From Trichuris trichiura (lineage: Eukaryota > Nematoda > Enoplea > Trichinellida > Trichuridae), in the NCBI GenBank assembly GCA_037903355.1, contig JBAJFE010000047.1, positions 930,001 to 994,000 of the forward strand: a DNA stretch of 64,000 bases, in the 5' to 3' direction. Position numbers and translations under genes: made by a program. Numbering within the stretch: position 1 is the first letter of the stretch; every line of letters begins with the position of its first letter. The notes under the pieces are model-generated. The model worked only from the letters and a program-made list of their open reading frames with translations, ran no database searches and was not told the origin of the DNA. Below, in pieces: positions 25,735 to 36,007 of the stretch.

Positions 25735-28700
25735 ATGGCTATCAGCTCACGCAGACTGCCAAGCATGAATAGTTCCAGAGAACACGTAAGCGACATTGAC
25801 TCGAAGCCTTATTTCAATCCAAGCAGGGTACTGGTGCTTTCCAAAATAACGCGATTGGACTTTGAACGGCGCAGGCTTCAAAAACGAGACGACGAAGACA
25901 GTCATGGCATGGTAAGGCTTTCCGGCTAATCTTTTATCCGCTTTCTTTGGGAATTCTCCAGATCAGAGATGGAGCCGACTGTAGCAAACTATGGAAGCAA
26001 CACAATGCCCATTACAGCTACCTGAAGCGTATCTGTCAGGAGTTGAGGTATAAAACCATAAATAGGCTTAGTTCCGTCATCGTTTTCGTCTCAGTGCCAG
26101 AAACATCGAATACAAGGTGGTGCAAAGATGGGATTACAATCCGGAGGCCATCGACTGGTGCGATGCGGTTATATCGGCCGGCGGCGATGGCACCTACCTG
26201 TTGGCGGCTAGCAAAATTAGGGAACAGTCCAAACCGTTAATTGGTATCAACACGGATCCAACCAGGTCGGGCAGTTTTGCAATTGTCGTGCCTTTGCTGA
26301 TGCGAGTGCGCGTAAACTTTCACGTTGCGCTTTGTTGCCGAGAGGAAAAACAACAGCCTTTCTCGCAACCCGCCGTGCGCCTTTCTCGCTGCCCTGTTAT
26401 CAAAATAGAAACCGGTTTTCCAAAACAGGACATGCTTCCATCTACAGCCGTTCTTATTTGAGCGATTACGTCGGGTTTAAGCTTCTGGACTCCGTAAAAT
26501 TTGCTTGCGTTCACCGATCATCCTTTTCTAACCATTTCGTTGCCCTATACATCTTAATGTCCCACTTCAAGTGATCGAATACAGTAGGCTGCAAATGCAG
26601 GTTTGCTTTGCCATTGAAACTGGCTTTTGCCCGAACAAGAGTAATTGACGCTGTCAATAGCGCTGACGAGTCTTTACTTTTCATCCTAATGCCTACGCAG
26701 ATTTTTTTTAAAAGTCATTATCCCTAGACATGCCGATAAATTTTGATATGAATACTTTTATGGTTGAAAATATTTTACATCTCATCCTTAGCAGTAAAGC
26801 CGAATAATATTGTCGCAGTTAGGCTTCTCGCTGCAAAAATGAGCCTTGTAAAGCTTTGAATTTAAAAAGGTGACCAATAGTTTGCTTTCGTTCCTAAACT
26901 TAGGCGAGTCATGCATACTACGATTGGTAAATGACGCGGAGCGTTCGTTGCGTTGAAATAGTAAAGTCAAATTTTGCAAAGCAGCGAATGCTCCAGCAGC
27001 TACCGTTCGCGTTCCAGTTTTCCATGCAACGAGTTTCCAATCAGCCCCGGTTTTACGGTAGCTAAGTTTGTTCTTGAAAACTGGGTGTTTTGTAACGGGC
27101 TGTATTTTCATGGTTGTAAGGTCTTCTACGGCTTTTACCGTTTTTTCGTTGTGCTGTTATCTGTAATTAAACTAAAACAACTGCTCTACGAACGGATGGA
27201 TGAGCCGTTATTAAGAAAATGTACAGGTATCAACGCACTCAACTTTTAATGTTCATAGCTTTCGGAACGCTCTAGTTCCGTCGTCAGTGAGGTGGTGTTG
27301 CCTGTTTCTCCTATGTAGGAGGCGTTGCAACCGCATCTTATCTCGTAGACGACGCCTCGGTCTCCTATCAAAGGGAACTATGATCTTATCGCTCCTCACC
27401 ATTGAACGCAAACTGTTAGATGTCTTAAATCGAACCTTGAAGTCCATGGAACGGCTCAGTCGTAGGATTCGTTCCCCGATGCCGTTGTAATAGGGGATAA
27501 ACAAAATGGGGCGACTATTCGTGATTGCAGTGTTATCATTAGTAGGGTTAATATTATCAATAGTATTAGTGTCGTTGGGTGAGGATGTAGGGTTCGGGGG
27601 CCGTCTGCATTCGGCGATGATATGTTTAACCAAAGAATGAGGGTACCCGTTGTCTGTAAATGTATGAAGGATGTGTTTTAATTCTCCCGGAAGAAATGCG
27701 GGGTGACAGACAGCCAGGGCCCTGTCAACCATCCCTTTTACAATACCCCGTTTGACTGACAGAGGGTGGTGTGAAGTGAAATGCAGATATCTGTCAGAAT
27801 GGGTCGGTTTTCTATAAACGGAGGTCCTTATTTCGTTGCCCTGTTTTATCACCAATACGTCTAGGAAGGGGAGTTTATTATCTACCTCTGTTTCCATAGT
27901 TAAACGTATGCTTTTGGGGAAGATGCTGTTTAAGTGGTTTAGAAACGCCCCCTCCTTGCCCTTGGTGGTGATAGCGAAAATGTCATCTACGTAGCGTTTG
28001 AAGAAGATGGGCGCTACGTCCGGGTTTACGCTAGCGAAGACCTTTTCCTCGAAGTGTTCCATGAAGATCTCCGCTAGAACCGGCGATAGTGGACTGCCCA
28101 TGGGAGCACCATCTGTTTGCGAGAAGAACCTGTCCTGGAACCTGAAGTAGTTCCCTTGTTTCATGCAGAAGGAAATCAGTTTCGTTATGTGAAAAAGGTT
28201 CAGTTTCATTTTTAAAAGTCCCGTGGTGTCTCTTTTGAAAAGGTTTTCTAGTAGGTTAAGCGTATAGTCTATGGGGATGCTAGTGAACAGGTCTTTGACG
28301 TCATAACTAACCATGACGTTGTTCGGTGTTAATTGGAGTGGTTTTAACGCCATGCAGAAGTCTTTACAGTTTAAGACATGAGAATCAAGTTTACCCGTTA
28401 GCGGTTTTAGGATGTCCTTTAGATAGGTGCACAGCCTGGATGTTACGCTGTTGACGCTTGATACGACTGGTCTTAGGGGGATTCCCGGCTTATGAATCTT
28501 GGGGAGTCCGTAACGTTCAGGACATTTCGCGTTGTTTAAGAAGTAGATGTAGTTACTGATGTGCGAAAGCTGGTGGTCCTGTTTTTCACTTGCGAACGCA
28601 TCCAGTAAAGCCCTCAGTTCCACCCGCGCCTGAGGAGTTGGGTCTTCCGGGATAGGGCGGTATATGGCATTATTTAACAGACTGTTGATTTTCTGTTTGT

Positions 28701-31700
28701 AATCACTACGGTTAAGGAGAACCACTACGTTACCTTTGTCCGCCTTAGTAATTATTATGTCTTCGCGCGACTTTAGTTGCTTTATAACCCGCTGCTCCTC
28801 GTGGGATATGTTAGGTGTTGATGATGGGCGACTCTGCAATAGGATGTTTGATATTGATGCTCTGACCTGTGTAGCCTTTACAGATTCAGTGTGAGAGAGC
28901 CCGCTCTCCACCGAGGAGATGATGTCCATAACGGGAATATTCTTAGGGGTGGGAACGAAGTTTAAACCCTTGGCGAGAACCCCTTTCTCGATCTCATTCA
29001 AGTTGGCAGAACTGAGATTGACCACCACTTTGTCAATGCTTTGTATGCTAGGGTTCTTGGTGCGTTTGTTTGATCTTGTAAATTCCCAAGACCGCGAACC
29101 GTATAAAGCGTTGAGTTTTTTATTTAAGATCTGGATCTGTTGTAGTTTTGTTAATGCGCAGCTGTTTTTAATATGTGCATGCAACTGAGACAAGAAATTG
29201 AAATTAATTGAACGTGAAAGAAATTGTGTATAATGGTTGCATGCATTTTTAAGTAGGGCAGATTTTCTGTGATCACGAATAGTACCTTTTAGGAGGGAGA
29301 CCCCGGTCGATTGTAACGGTTTTGACGTTCTTGTATTTCGGGCGTGGTTTCATTTTATTTGGAAACATTTTGGTAGGAGACCTGCATCGCGGCATTTCAG
29401 TAGGAATGTCAACTTACCCATCGTTAATGTCAATTTCATTGATGATCTTTCAAGTTGTTTGGCTACGTCAAGGCAATATCTGATATCTGTACATTTTCTT
29501 AATAACGGCTCATCCATCCGTTGGTAGAGCAGTTGTTTTAGTTTAATTACAGATAACAGCACAACGAAAAACGGGAAAAGCCGTAGAAGACCTTACAACC
29601 CAGCTAAGTTTGTTGTATGAACCGACGTTTATTTGATTAATCAAAACGATGAATAGGCCTAAAGAGCGCGTAAAAAGGCGCATTTGTCTTTTGTAATTTT
29701 TTTTGCTTTCCAACCGATCGTTATTGCGCGCGTTTGTAGAATAGTAAACTTGATTTTCAGGTTACATTTGGAAAAAGCTTCAAGTGAAACGTCGGTCTGT
29801 CGATTTTGGCTGTTTGTCAAGACTGTATGCAAATTTTATAGGCGTTTCCCAAATGTTTTCAGCGACGCAACGCAAGCATTTTTTGCAAACGTTTCTAGGC
29901 CGAAGTGTGCGTATTACAAGCTGTCTGCAACAAGTCGCCATTTTTTAAACTTTTCTTTTTTTGGGCGGTCGAAAGCTTGTGACGCTTCCGCTTGGGCGTG
30001 GACAGTTTTGTAAAGCTTACTTCTTGAATTATGCCAAGGCGACTTTTCGAAAATGGGCTGCCGAGTCACTCCGCGTCGATTCATGTAATTTATGTTAAAC
30101 GTAACAACCCGTAATGTAAGGAACAAAGCTTCGGTTGGTGATTGATGATTGTTCCTTCAAGATTCTGTTTGTACTTGCAGCTCGGAGGGTTACTTGTGCT
30201 TGATGAAGAAGCGAAGTGAAGAATACTTGCCTGAAGCTTTGAATCGCTTGTTTTCGGGTGATTTTACGTAAGTGATAAAAAGTGGTCTTTCTACTTTTCC
30301 GAGCGTATATTTCTTCGTCAAAGATGGTTGTGGCGGCAAAGAATTAGAGTAACGTTATCCGGCAAAAATGCCTTTGCGGAACCGGTTGAATTGTTTGATC
30401 AGCAGGTGTGCATTTGTTACGACTACTTTTTTAAGCTGTCCTACGTGACATGTTCTTTGTCTTCAGCTCATGTATCCCGAATATCGTTGGTCGGACCACG
30501 TCAGAGAGTATGAAGATGTTCGCTTGCGAAATCTTGTCCTTTCAAGGGCTGCTCAGTCAGCCGCACGTTCTTCGTGCGGATCATCCGGTAACTTTGTTCC
30601 CAGTTTCGAGCGCCTGTTGCCCTATCTCGCCCTCAACGACGTCTTTATTGGCGAATCGCTCTCGTCTCGGTAAATTTTGTCATATTTGTTAAACGAATTA
30701 AGTCGGACGAATTGCTTTGCAGCGTTTCCTACTATGATCTGCAGGTAGACGATGGTAAGTTTACCAAGCAGAAAAGTAGCGGTCTCACCGTATGCACAGG
30801 CACCGGTAGCACTAGTTGGTATTTCAACATAAACAAGCTGACCGACATGTGCTTGAAGGATTTGCTAAAATTAGGTAAAACCGCTTTGGAAAGAGCTGAA
30901 AACTTCCAATGTGCCGATTTCAGTGTCCGACGAGTTCCACGTGCAGATTCCTTACGAGGACGAGTCCGTAGTGCAAAAGATTTGCAAACGTTTTAACGAT
31001 AAGCTCGTGTTTTCGCCAGAGGATCCGAGTGAGTCCGCTCCCCATTTCTTTCCTTCTAAGGGCATTCAGGCCATAGTAGATTACTAAATTTAAATCAGTT
31101 ACCCTGATGGCTTATAAACCGAGTTAATAATTGATGAATGAGATCTTTTTTGCTTCGATTAGCCATCAACGAAAATGCGCCCCCACTGTTTAAGAAATGC
31201 AGGTTCCTTTCTGTTAAGCAAGCGCTCATTCTGTTCTGCCTTTACTGGCGAGCATGCCAGTTGTCCTGTTCACCCCTTGCCTAAGTCTAAGCCTAAATAT
31301 ATGCCTTATTTTTAGGCTTAGGCTTAGGTAAGGGCAAGAGAGGATAGCCTGCAAATCTACAGTATGACGGTGGGACGCATAACCGACAAATGCTAGCAAT
31401 TTTTACTACTGTTGTTGGACTTTATTTTCAGCAAAATTGCTTGAATTGGTTTCCATAAATTATCAGTTCTGCGACCTTTTCTTCAGTTGCGACAGATTGC
31501 TATTCATCCATTTCTTCTCTTTTTCCTCAATAGCGTAGTAGCAGCAAGTAGCATTTATTGGCTCGAATGGAACACTTAAACTTACTAGCGTAATAAGTAG
31601 AAACGCTGCACCTGTGCTTTCATTACGAAATGAGATCAGCTTACTGTACTTTTTCGTAGCTTAATGGTAATGAGGTTTGACGAGAGTAATAAACAAGCTT

Positions 31701-32214
31701 TCTGACATTATAAAGCCATCGTACGTCTTTAAGTCGCAGCACCCTCCTTTCCTAGTGTTTCAAGCGTAGAAGTATTTCAAAAATTTTTGTATGCTTTAGC
31801 AAGCCTGCAGAAATTTTTATAGTCCAAAATATCCCGCAAATACTGTACGTACACTAACTGCGGTTATTTGCATTTCTGCGCGTAAGCGTTATTGGATGTT
31901 AATTTGCGCGCGAAGACAATGGTCTTTCGCTGTTTAAAGAAGGTTGGAGACAAGAGATCATTTGCATATATCCTGTCATTACAACAACAGTGAAAATTTC
32001 AGGACTCGCATACGCGGTACGCGATCCGGTTTTCAATGCAACCTTTCCGCCCTTTCCGGCGCGAGGATTTTCGCGAAAGATGGTGGTTCAGTCGCGCGGT
32101 TACGATGCCCATCTGGTTATCGACGGTGGCATGTCGTACATCTTCAATCACGGCACCGTTGCCAAATTGGAAATAAATGCTCAGGACGCGCTTCGCACAG
32201 TTATTTTTCGTTGA
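25735..32214 (+). CDS. NADK2: mitochondrial NAD kinase 2 (NADK2-type), nine exons
   Basis: Exons 25735-25911, 25962-26047, 26095-26265, 30181-30267, 30324-30405, 30467-30669, 30723-30874, 30924-31028 and 32003-32214 total 1275 nt (424 aa; human NADK2 is about 440). All phases close. NADK2 phosphorylates NAD+ to NADP+ in the mitochondrial matrix, using ATP or polyphosphate. The start gives an arginine/serine-rich presequence (MAISSRRLPSMNSSR), then FNPSRVLVLSKITRLDFE. The diphosphate-binding GGDGTYLLAASK lies at about residue 117, followed by PLIGINTDP. Other landmarks are WLWRQRIRV, LNDVFIGESLSSR, KQKSSGLTVCTGTGSTSWYF and HLVIDGGMSYIFN. Most introns are 47-61 bp; introns 3 (3915 bp, holding an antisense Penelope-like element) and 8 (974 bp) are long. 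The exon 3 donor is a weak GTCGGG. For the last exon the acceptor at 32002 gives a gapless match to human; 31990 would add three residues. Confidence 0.93.
27112..27231 (+). repeat. Penelope-like copy 1, left terminal inverted repeat
   Basis: Begins GGTTGTAAGGTCTTCTACGG and runs through CAACGGATGGATGAGC-like sequence (one base changed here, GAACGGATGG). It is the reverse complement of 29479-29600. Confidence 0.88.
27253..29562 (-). pseudogene. Penelope-like reverse transcriptase, broken ORF (copy 1)
   Basis: On the minus strand one frame runs from 29562 to 27253 with a single TGA at 29350-29352, where tryptophan is likely (FQIK-stop-NHARNTR). The N-terminal part (CLDVAKQLERSSMKL...LLPKCFQIK) is the conserved Penelope leader. 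The RT core follows: ITKADKGNVVVLL, YGLPKIHKPGIPLRPVVSS, MVSYDVKDLFTSIPI, DGAPMGSPLSPVLAEIFMEH, FKRYVDDIFAI (catalytic YVDD) and LPFLDVLV. After VPFDRRP a +1 shift is needed to read GVVYEIRCGCNASYIGETGN, the GIY-YIG motif. The frame then ends in the terminal repeat, so about 130 residues of endonuclease, including its catalytic glutamate, are missing. The element is inactive for cleavage. Confidence 0.9.
27260..27287 (-). ncRNA. hammerhead-like conserved hairpin in Penelope terminal region (copy 1)
   Basis: Minus strand: CTGACGA, then C, a GGAAC/GTTCC stem with a six-base loop, then GAAA. This resembles the CUGANGA...GAAA core of hammerhead ribozymes, which are known in Penelope-like elements. 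A credible helix I and III were not found, so activity is uncertain. It survives immediately next to the endonuclease truncation. Confidence 0.4.
29479..29600 (-). repeat. Penelope-like copy 1, right terminal inverted repeat
   Basis: Contains CATCCGTTGGTAGAGCAG and ends CCGTAGAAGACCTTACAACC. It is the inverse of the left repeat at 27112-27231. In element orientation this is the 5' end, and the open frame starts inside it. Confidence 0.88.
31275..31333. repeat. inverted telomere-like (TTAGGC) repeat in NADK2 intron 8
   Basis: The right arm 31311-31333 reads TTTAGGCTTAGGCTTAGG..., nearly three copies of the nematode telomere hexamer TTAGGC. The left arm 31275-31297 is its reverse complement with two mismatches (CCTAAG, CTAAGCCTAAA). 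A 13-base AT-rich spacer separates them. A shorter version occurs near 21198-21215 within repeat copy A. Confidence 0.7.
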
Positions 32215-32294
32215 CGCGCGCGTCAGTGTATTACCCATTTTTCCAATTGGTCACATTGTACTTTCTTCTTGTTGAACCATGCTTTTTCTATCGC

Positions 32295-32300
32295 TTTATT
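32295..32300 (-). terminator. poly(A) signal AATAAA for NUS1 (minus strand)
   Basis: The nearest minus-strand AATAAA beyond the one overlapping the stop codon lies about 174 bp past the NUS1 stop, in the 260-bp gap between the convergent NADK2 and NUS1 genes. No plus-strand AATAAA for NADK2 is present in that gap. Confidence 0.35.
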
Positions 32301-32473
32301 GGGCATTTGACGCGCCGCATCGGTCTCTTTACAATTCGTTATATTTACCCGCGCAATTTCGGCTGTATGAAGTCGGCGCTCCGCTTACGCAGTTGCTTTA
32401 AGTTAATGAAATTGTTGTCGCCACAATTGTTCCTTTTTAATTTGAAAATATTCAAAAGGCAGTGGCGCTTCGT

Positions 32474-33112
32474 TTATTTGCCAAATCGACGTTCCTTGTT
32501 GGAGAATTCGTACAACGCTTGCAACATATCCGTCTTTGTCACCTTCGACAGCGGCGGCAGAACATGAATTTCCGCCCAACTAAGGCAAAAAGGGGGATAG
32601 CCAACAACGGTTCCATGATCACCGAAGACGACTAACAAATCAACTTCGTCTACGCAACAACTTTTGTTGAAGCTGGATAAGAGTTGCTCGTCGTTGACGC
32701 GACTATTTGACGGCAGTTGTAGTATCGATTGCTGAACGGCGTTAACCAAGAAACAAATGCTGTCATCTCGACTCAAATACGTCAATGTGAACTCCTTTTC
32801 CGTTTCCGGCAACCAACTGGTGCAATAAATAGCTAGACGACTGCTTAGATCACTATTCCAAGATTCAAAGCGATAAACGCTAATACGTCGTATACCCATA
32901 AGATAGCATGTGGTCACTAGTGAAGCCAAACGCTCCATATCCGTCTCGTACCGAAGAGCAAAGGCAATGTGCGTAGGCAGAATGACTGGTGGGGAGTTAT
33001 GATGGCGAAAAAGGAACTTCCATTTTCGTTTCCACCGCTTCAATTGTTCCATTAAGCATATGATTGCTATCAGTACAAATCGGATGGCCATCATAGTCCA
33101 ATGTATAGTCAT
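32474..33112 (-). CDS. NUS1: NUS1 / Nogo-B receptor-like subunit of dehydrodolichyl diphosphate synthase
   Basis: A single-exon frame of 212 aa from the ATG at 33112. An upstream in-frame ATG at 33211 would add 33 residues, but a TTTCTTTTCAG acceptor lies between the two, so the inner one is preferred. A hydrophobic segment (MMAIRFVLIAIICLMEQL) near the N-terminus is the expected ER membrane anchor. LPTHIAFALRYE and MERLASLVTTCYLMGIRRIS match the cis-prenyltransferase-like fold. The C-terminus DLLVVFGDHGTVVGYPPFCL...SWAEIHVLP ends ALYEFSNKERRFGK, with the terminal RxG motif (RFG) that NUS1 contributes to the shared active site with DHDDS. The complex makes dolichol precursors for N-glycosylation at the ER. 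Human NUS1 is 293 aa, so the N-terminal region here is shorter. It is convergent with NADK2, with 260 bp between stop codons. Confidence 0.88.
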   Translation of the reverse strand: MTIHWTMMAIRFVLIAIICLMEQLKRWKRKWKFLFRHHNSPPVILPTHIAFALRYETDMERLASLVTTCYLMGIRRISVYRFESWNSDLSSRLAIYCTSWLPETEKEFTLTYLSRDDSICFLVNAVQQSILQLPSNSRVNDEQLLSSFNKSCCVDEVDLLVVFGDHGTVVGYPPFCLSWAEIHVLPPLSKVTKTDMLQALYEFSNKERRFGK

Positions 33113-33134
33113 TTCTTTTGCAAAGGCAAGAAAT

Positions 33135-33145
33135 CTGAAAAGAAA
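33135..33145 (-). promoter_or_regulatory. 3' splice site just upstream of NUS1 start (intron or spliced-leader acceptor)
   Basis: The minus strand reads TTTCTTTTCAG, 22 bases before the NUS1 ATG. With no obvious upstream coding exon it may receive a trans-spliced leader, which is common in nematodes. A 5'-UTR intron is the alternative. Confidence 0.5.
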
Positions 33146-33438
33146 TGGCAGTAGCTTTAGGTTTTCTTGCACGGGGGTTGCAGAATTCAAGCAGCAATGA
33201 AAACGCAACAATAAAACCTGAATCGTTAATGTTCATGCACAAATTTTTGGATACGCCCCTAAGCATAAATGTACCAACCTTACGCGAAGGGTAAATTGGC
33301 AAAATTTGACCAATTTCATACTATTCAAACGCTGAAAAGGCCCCTTACTGTAACCGCTTTGCCAATTAATCAAATAAAATAACCATAAAAAGTAATTTCG
33401 AAAGACAGGATGTCTTTTAAAAGGCTTGAATAGTTTCA

Positions 33439-33635
33439 TAGCAGATCTTCAGATTCACGGGTTTGGCCTGTTGGATGTATCTGTAAGTAAACTTCAAAAT
33501 GCCCTACCAACGGATGGATGAGCAAATTGTAAGAGAAAATACAGAACAATTTGTATACCGTACGTTTCGGAACTGCTCGTGTTCCGTCGTCAGCAGTGTT
33601 GGGGAGAAGGTGTTTATTCGGTAAGGGGTTTATAT
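33439..33635 (+). repeat. Penelope-like copy 2, left terminal inverted repeat
   Basis: Runs from TAGCAGATCTTCAGATTCAC through CCAACGGATGGATGAGC to AAGGGGTTTATATA. It is the inverse of 35953-36148 and forms the 3' end of the element in its own orientation. Confidence 0.9.
33564..33593 (-). ncRNA. hammerhead-like hairpin, copy 2 left repeat
   Basis: Minus strand: CTGACGA, C, GGAAC, a seven-base loop, GTTCC, GAAAC. Core and stem II match a hammerhead-type layout with one extra C; helices I and III are not convincing. The same hairpin is at 35993-36022 on the opposite strand, and a diverged version is in copy 1. Confidence 0.4.
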
Positions 33636-33661
33636 AGCGCATGGGTACAATGGGTGTTTGA

Positions 33662-36007
33662 TTAGTTGGGTAGGGCGCAGCATTGGAATTTATTAATCGG
33701 CGCAGCCCATACTTCACTAACCTCCACGCCATTGTCGCGATTGATAGTGGAGTTGCTCTGGATGTACAGAGCCTCCTTAATACGCCTAAGATGTAATAAG
33801 TTTTCGTGGCATATGATCTTCGGGTGCGGGTCGAGTGTGCACCGAGATGCGTGCTCAACGATCACTGAGGCACTTATCGCGTTCTCCATGGCTTTTCGAG
33901 GGTCCGTTGTCGGTGGACGCCCTCGGCCGGTGGCCTGTACCCCATTGAGTCTTCGTTCGGCGTTCTTGTATGTCAACACATTCTTCATGTGTTGGCCGAA
34001 TCTCTTAAGTAAAGTGTTGCCCGTTTCTCCTATGTAGGAGGCGTTGCAACCACACTTTATTTGGTAAATGACACCGGGTCTGCTGTCAAAAGGAACCTTG
34101 ATCTTGTCATTTCTCACAATCGAACGAAAATTACATGAACTTTTAAATCTCACGTTGAAATTTAAGGAGCGCCCCAGTCTCCTGATTCGTTCACTTAAAC
34201 CACTGTAGTAGGGAAGGAGCAGCACCGGGCGTTGTTGGTTATCAGGCGGGGACGGTGATGAAGGTTTATTTTGTTGGCACTGTTTAATAATGGAATTGAT
34301 GAATTTACTGGGGTATCCGTTACTGCATAGTGTGTTATAAATGTGTCTTAATTCTGTATTTAAATATTCGGGGTCACAAACCGTTAGGGCCCTGTCAACC
34401 ATCCCTTTAACTATACCTCTTTTAACTGAAATAGGGTGATGAGAAGAAAAGTTTAGGTGCCGGTCCGAGTGGGTGGGTTTCCTATAAACTGTTGTTTTTA
34501 ACTTATTCCCTTGTTTAATGACTAAGACATCTAGAAAAGGGAGTTTACAATTATTTTCCTTCTCAATGGTTAGCGTTATCTGGTTGGGGAAGAGACTATT
34601 CAGGTGTTCCAAGAGAGTTTCTTCACTGCCTGATTTTATGATGGCAAAGATGTCGTCTACATATCTTTTGAAAATGATAGGAGGGGCACAGTCTTGCAGA
34701 GTGCTGAAGGCTTTTTCTTCGAGATGTTCCATGAAGATCTCCGCAAGTATGGGGGAGAGTGGACTGCCTATAGGCGCACCGTCCTTTTGTGAGAAGAAAC
34801 TATCCTGGAATCTGAAGTAGTTGCCCTCGCGCATGCAGAACGACACTAATTTAACTATGTGGGTGGGGTTTAATTTCGTCCTCTGCAAGATGGTGTCGTC
34901 CGCATCTAACAGAGTTTGAAGCAAGTTGATGGTATATTTTATGGGAACGCTTGTGAAAAGGTCTTTTACATCGTAACTGACCATGATGTCACCGGGCTGC
35001 ATTTTTATGTCTTTTAGTGTGGAACAAAATTCTTTACAATTTTTAACAATGGACTCACGTTTACCGGTTAGGGGTTGGATTATAGTTTTTAGATATAAAC
35101 AAAGTCTTGGGGTGACACTATTAATGCTGGAGACAACTGGTCTTAGAGGGACCCCCGGTTTGTGGATTTTGGGAAGGCCGTAAAGTTCAGGGCACCTAGT
35201 GTTACTGATTTATGAGAGACTACGATTTATTTTAGAAATAATTGGGTCTTGGGGTTCATTGGCGAAGGAGTCTAACATATTTTGCAAAAGGTTTCGGGTC
35301 TTATCGATCAGGTCTTGTTTTATGGGACGGTAAACGGGGTTGCTGAGGAGTTCATTTATCTTTCGTGTGTAGATGTTCCTATCCAGTATAACAACCGTAT
35401 TACCTTTGTCAGCCTTCGTAATCACAATGTCCGTTATAGATTTTAGACTTTTAATGATCCCCCACTCTGAACTGCTTAGGTTTGGGGTCGGATGATTGTT
35501 GTTGTTGTTGCGCAATACTAGGCTGGAGATGTGACCTTTATTTTCTTTAGCCACTTTAGGATCAGTTTGCGCGAGACCGTACTCTGTGGAGGCAATTATA
35601 TCTAAAATCGGGGGGTTCTTAGGAGTGGGAACGAAATTTAAACCTTTGCCTAAAACTGTTTTCTCATTGTCGTTTAGAACAAGGGAGCTGAGGTTAACGA
35701 TAGTTTTATCTGTGTTATTGAGTGAAGATGATGGACGCGCTTGCTTATTGTTGGACCTACGGAACTCCCAGGGGCGGGAACAGTATAGGGATTGGAACTT
35801 TTTGTCTAGAAGGGCTGTTTGGTTTATTTTTATTAGGAAACTAGTATTTTTAATGTGGAATCTCAGTTGGACGAGAAGGTCCGGTCTTAGAGAGTCAGAA
35901 AGGAAAGTTGAGGAGCTGTTAGAAAGATACCTTAAGTGGGCTATTGATTTCCTATATAAACCCCTTACTGAATAAACACCTCCCCAACACTGCTGACGAC
36001 GGAACAC
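33662..36007 (-). pseudogene. Penelope-like RT plus GIY-YIG endonuclease, one premature stop (copy 2)
   Basis: Minus strand, one continuous frame interrupted by TAA at 35210-35212. Upstream part: HIKNTSFLIKINQTALLDKK, LNFVPTPKNPPILDII and ITKADKGNTVVILD. Downstream part: MVSYDVKDLFTSVPI, DGAPIGSPLSPILAEIFMEH, FKRYVDDIFAI (YVDD) and LPFLDVLVIKQGN. The endonuclease follows: RPGVIYQIKCGCNASYIG, GETGNTLLKRFGQHMKNVLT and ENAISASVIVEHASR. Around the stop, the YIYFLNN residues seen in copy 1 are missing, so a small deletion accompanies the nonsense codon. The conserved N-terminal leader present in copy 1 (LERSSMKL...) is absent, and the frame enters directly from the terminal repeat. It is otherwise well preserved. 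Confidence 0.9.

Larger units (their letters stand above)
27112..29600 (-). mobile_element. Penelope-like retroelement, copy 1 (in NADK2 intron 3)
   Basis: About 2.5 kb in antisense orientation to NADK2, bounded by terminal inverted repeats at 27112-27231 and 29479-29600 that are over 95% alike. It encodes a Penelope-type reverse transcriptase (YVDD) with the start of a GIY-YIG endonuclease at its C-terminus. The endonuclease is cut short after CNASYIGETGNT. Both ends of the repeat are preserved (GGTTGTAAGG outward). No clear target-site duplication was seen. Penelope-like elements transpose by target-primed reverse transcription and often carry complex terminal repeats, as here. Confidence 0.9.
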
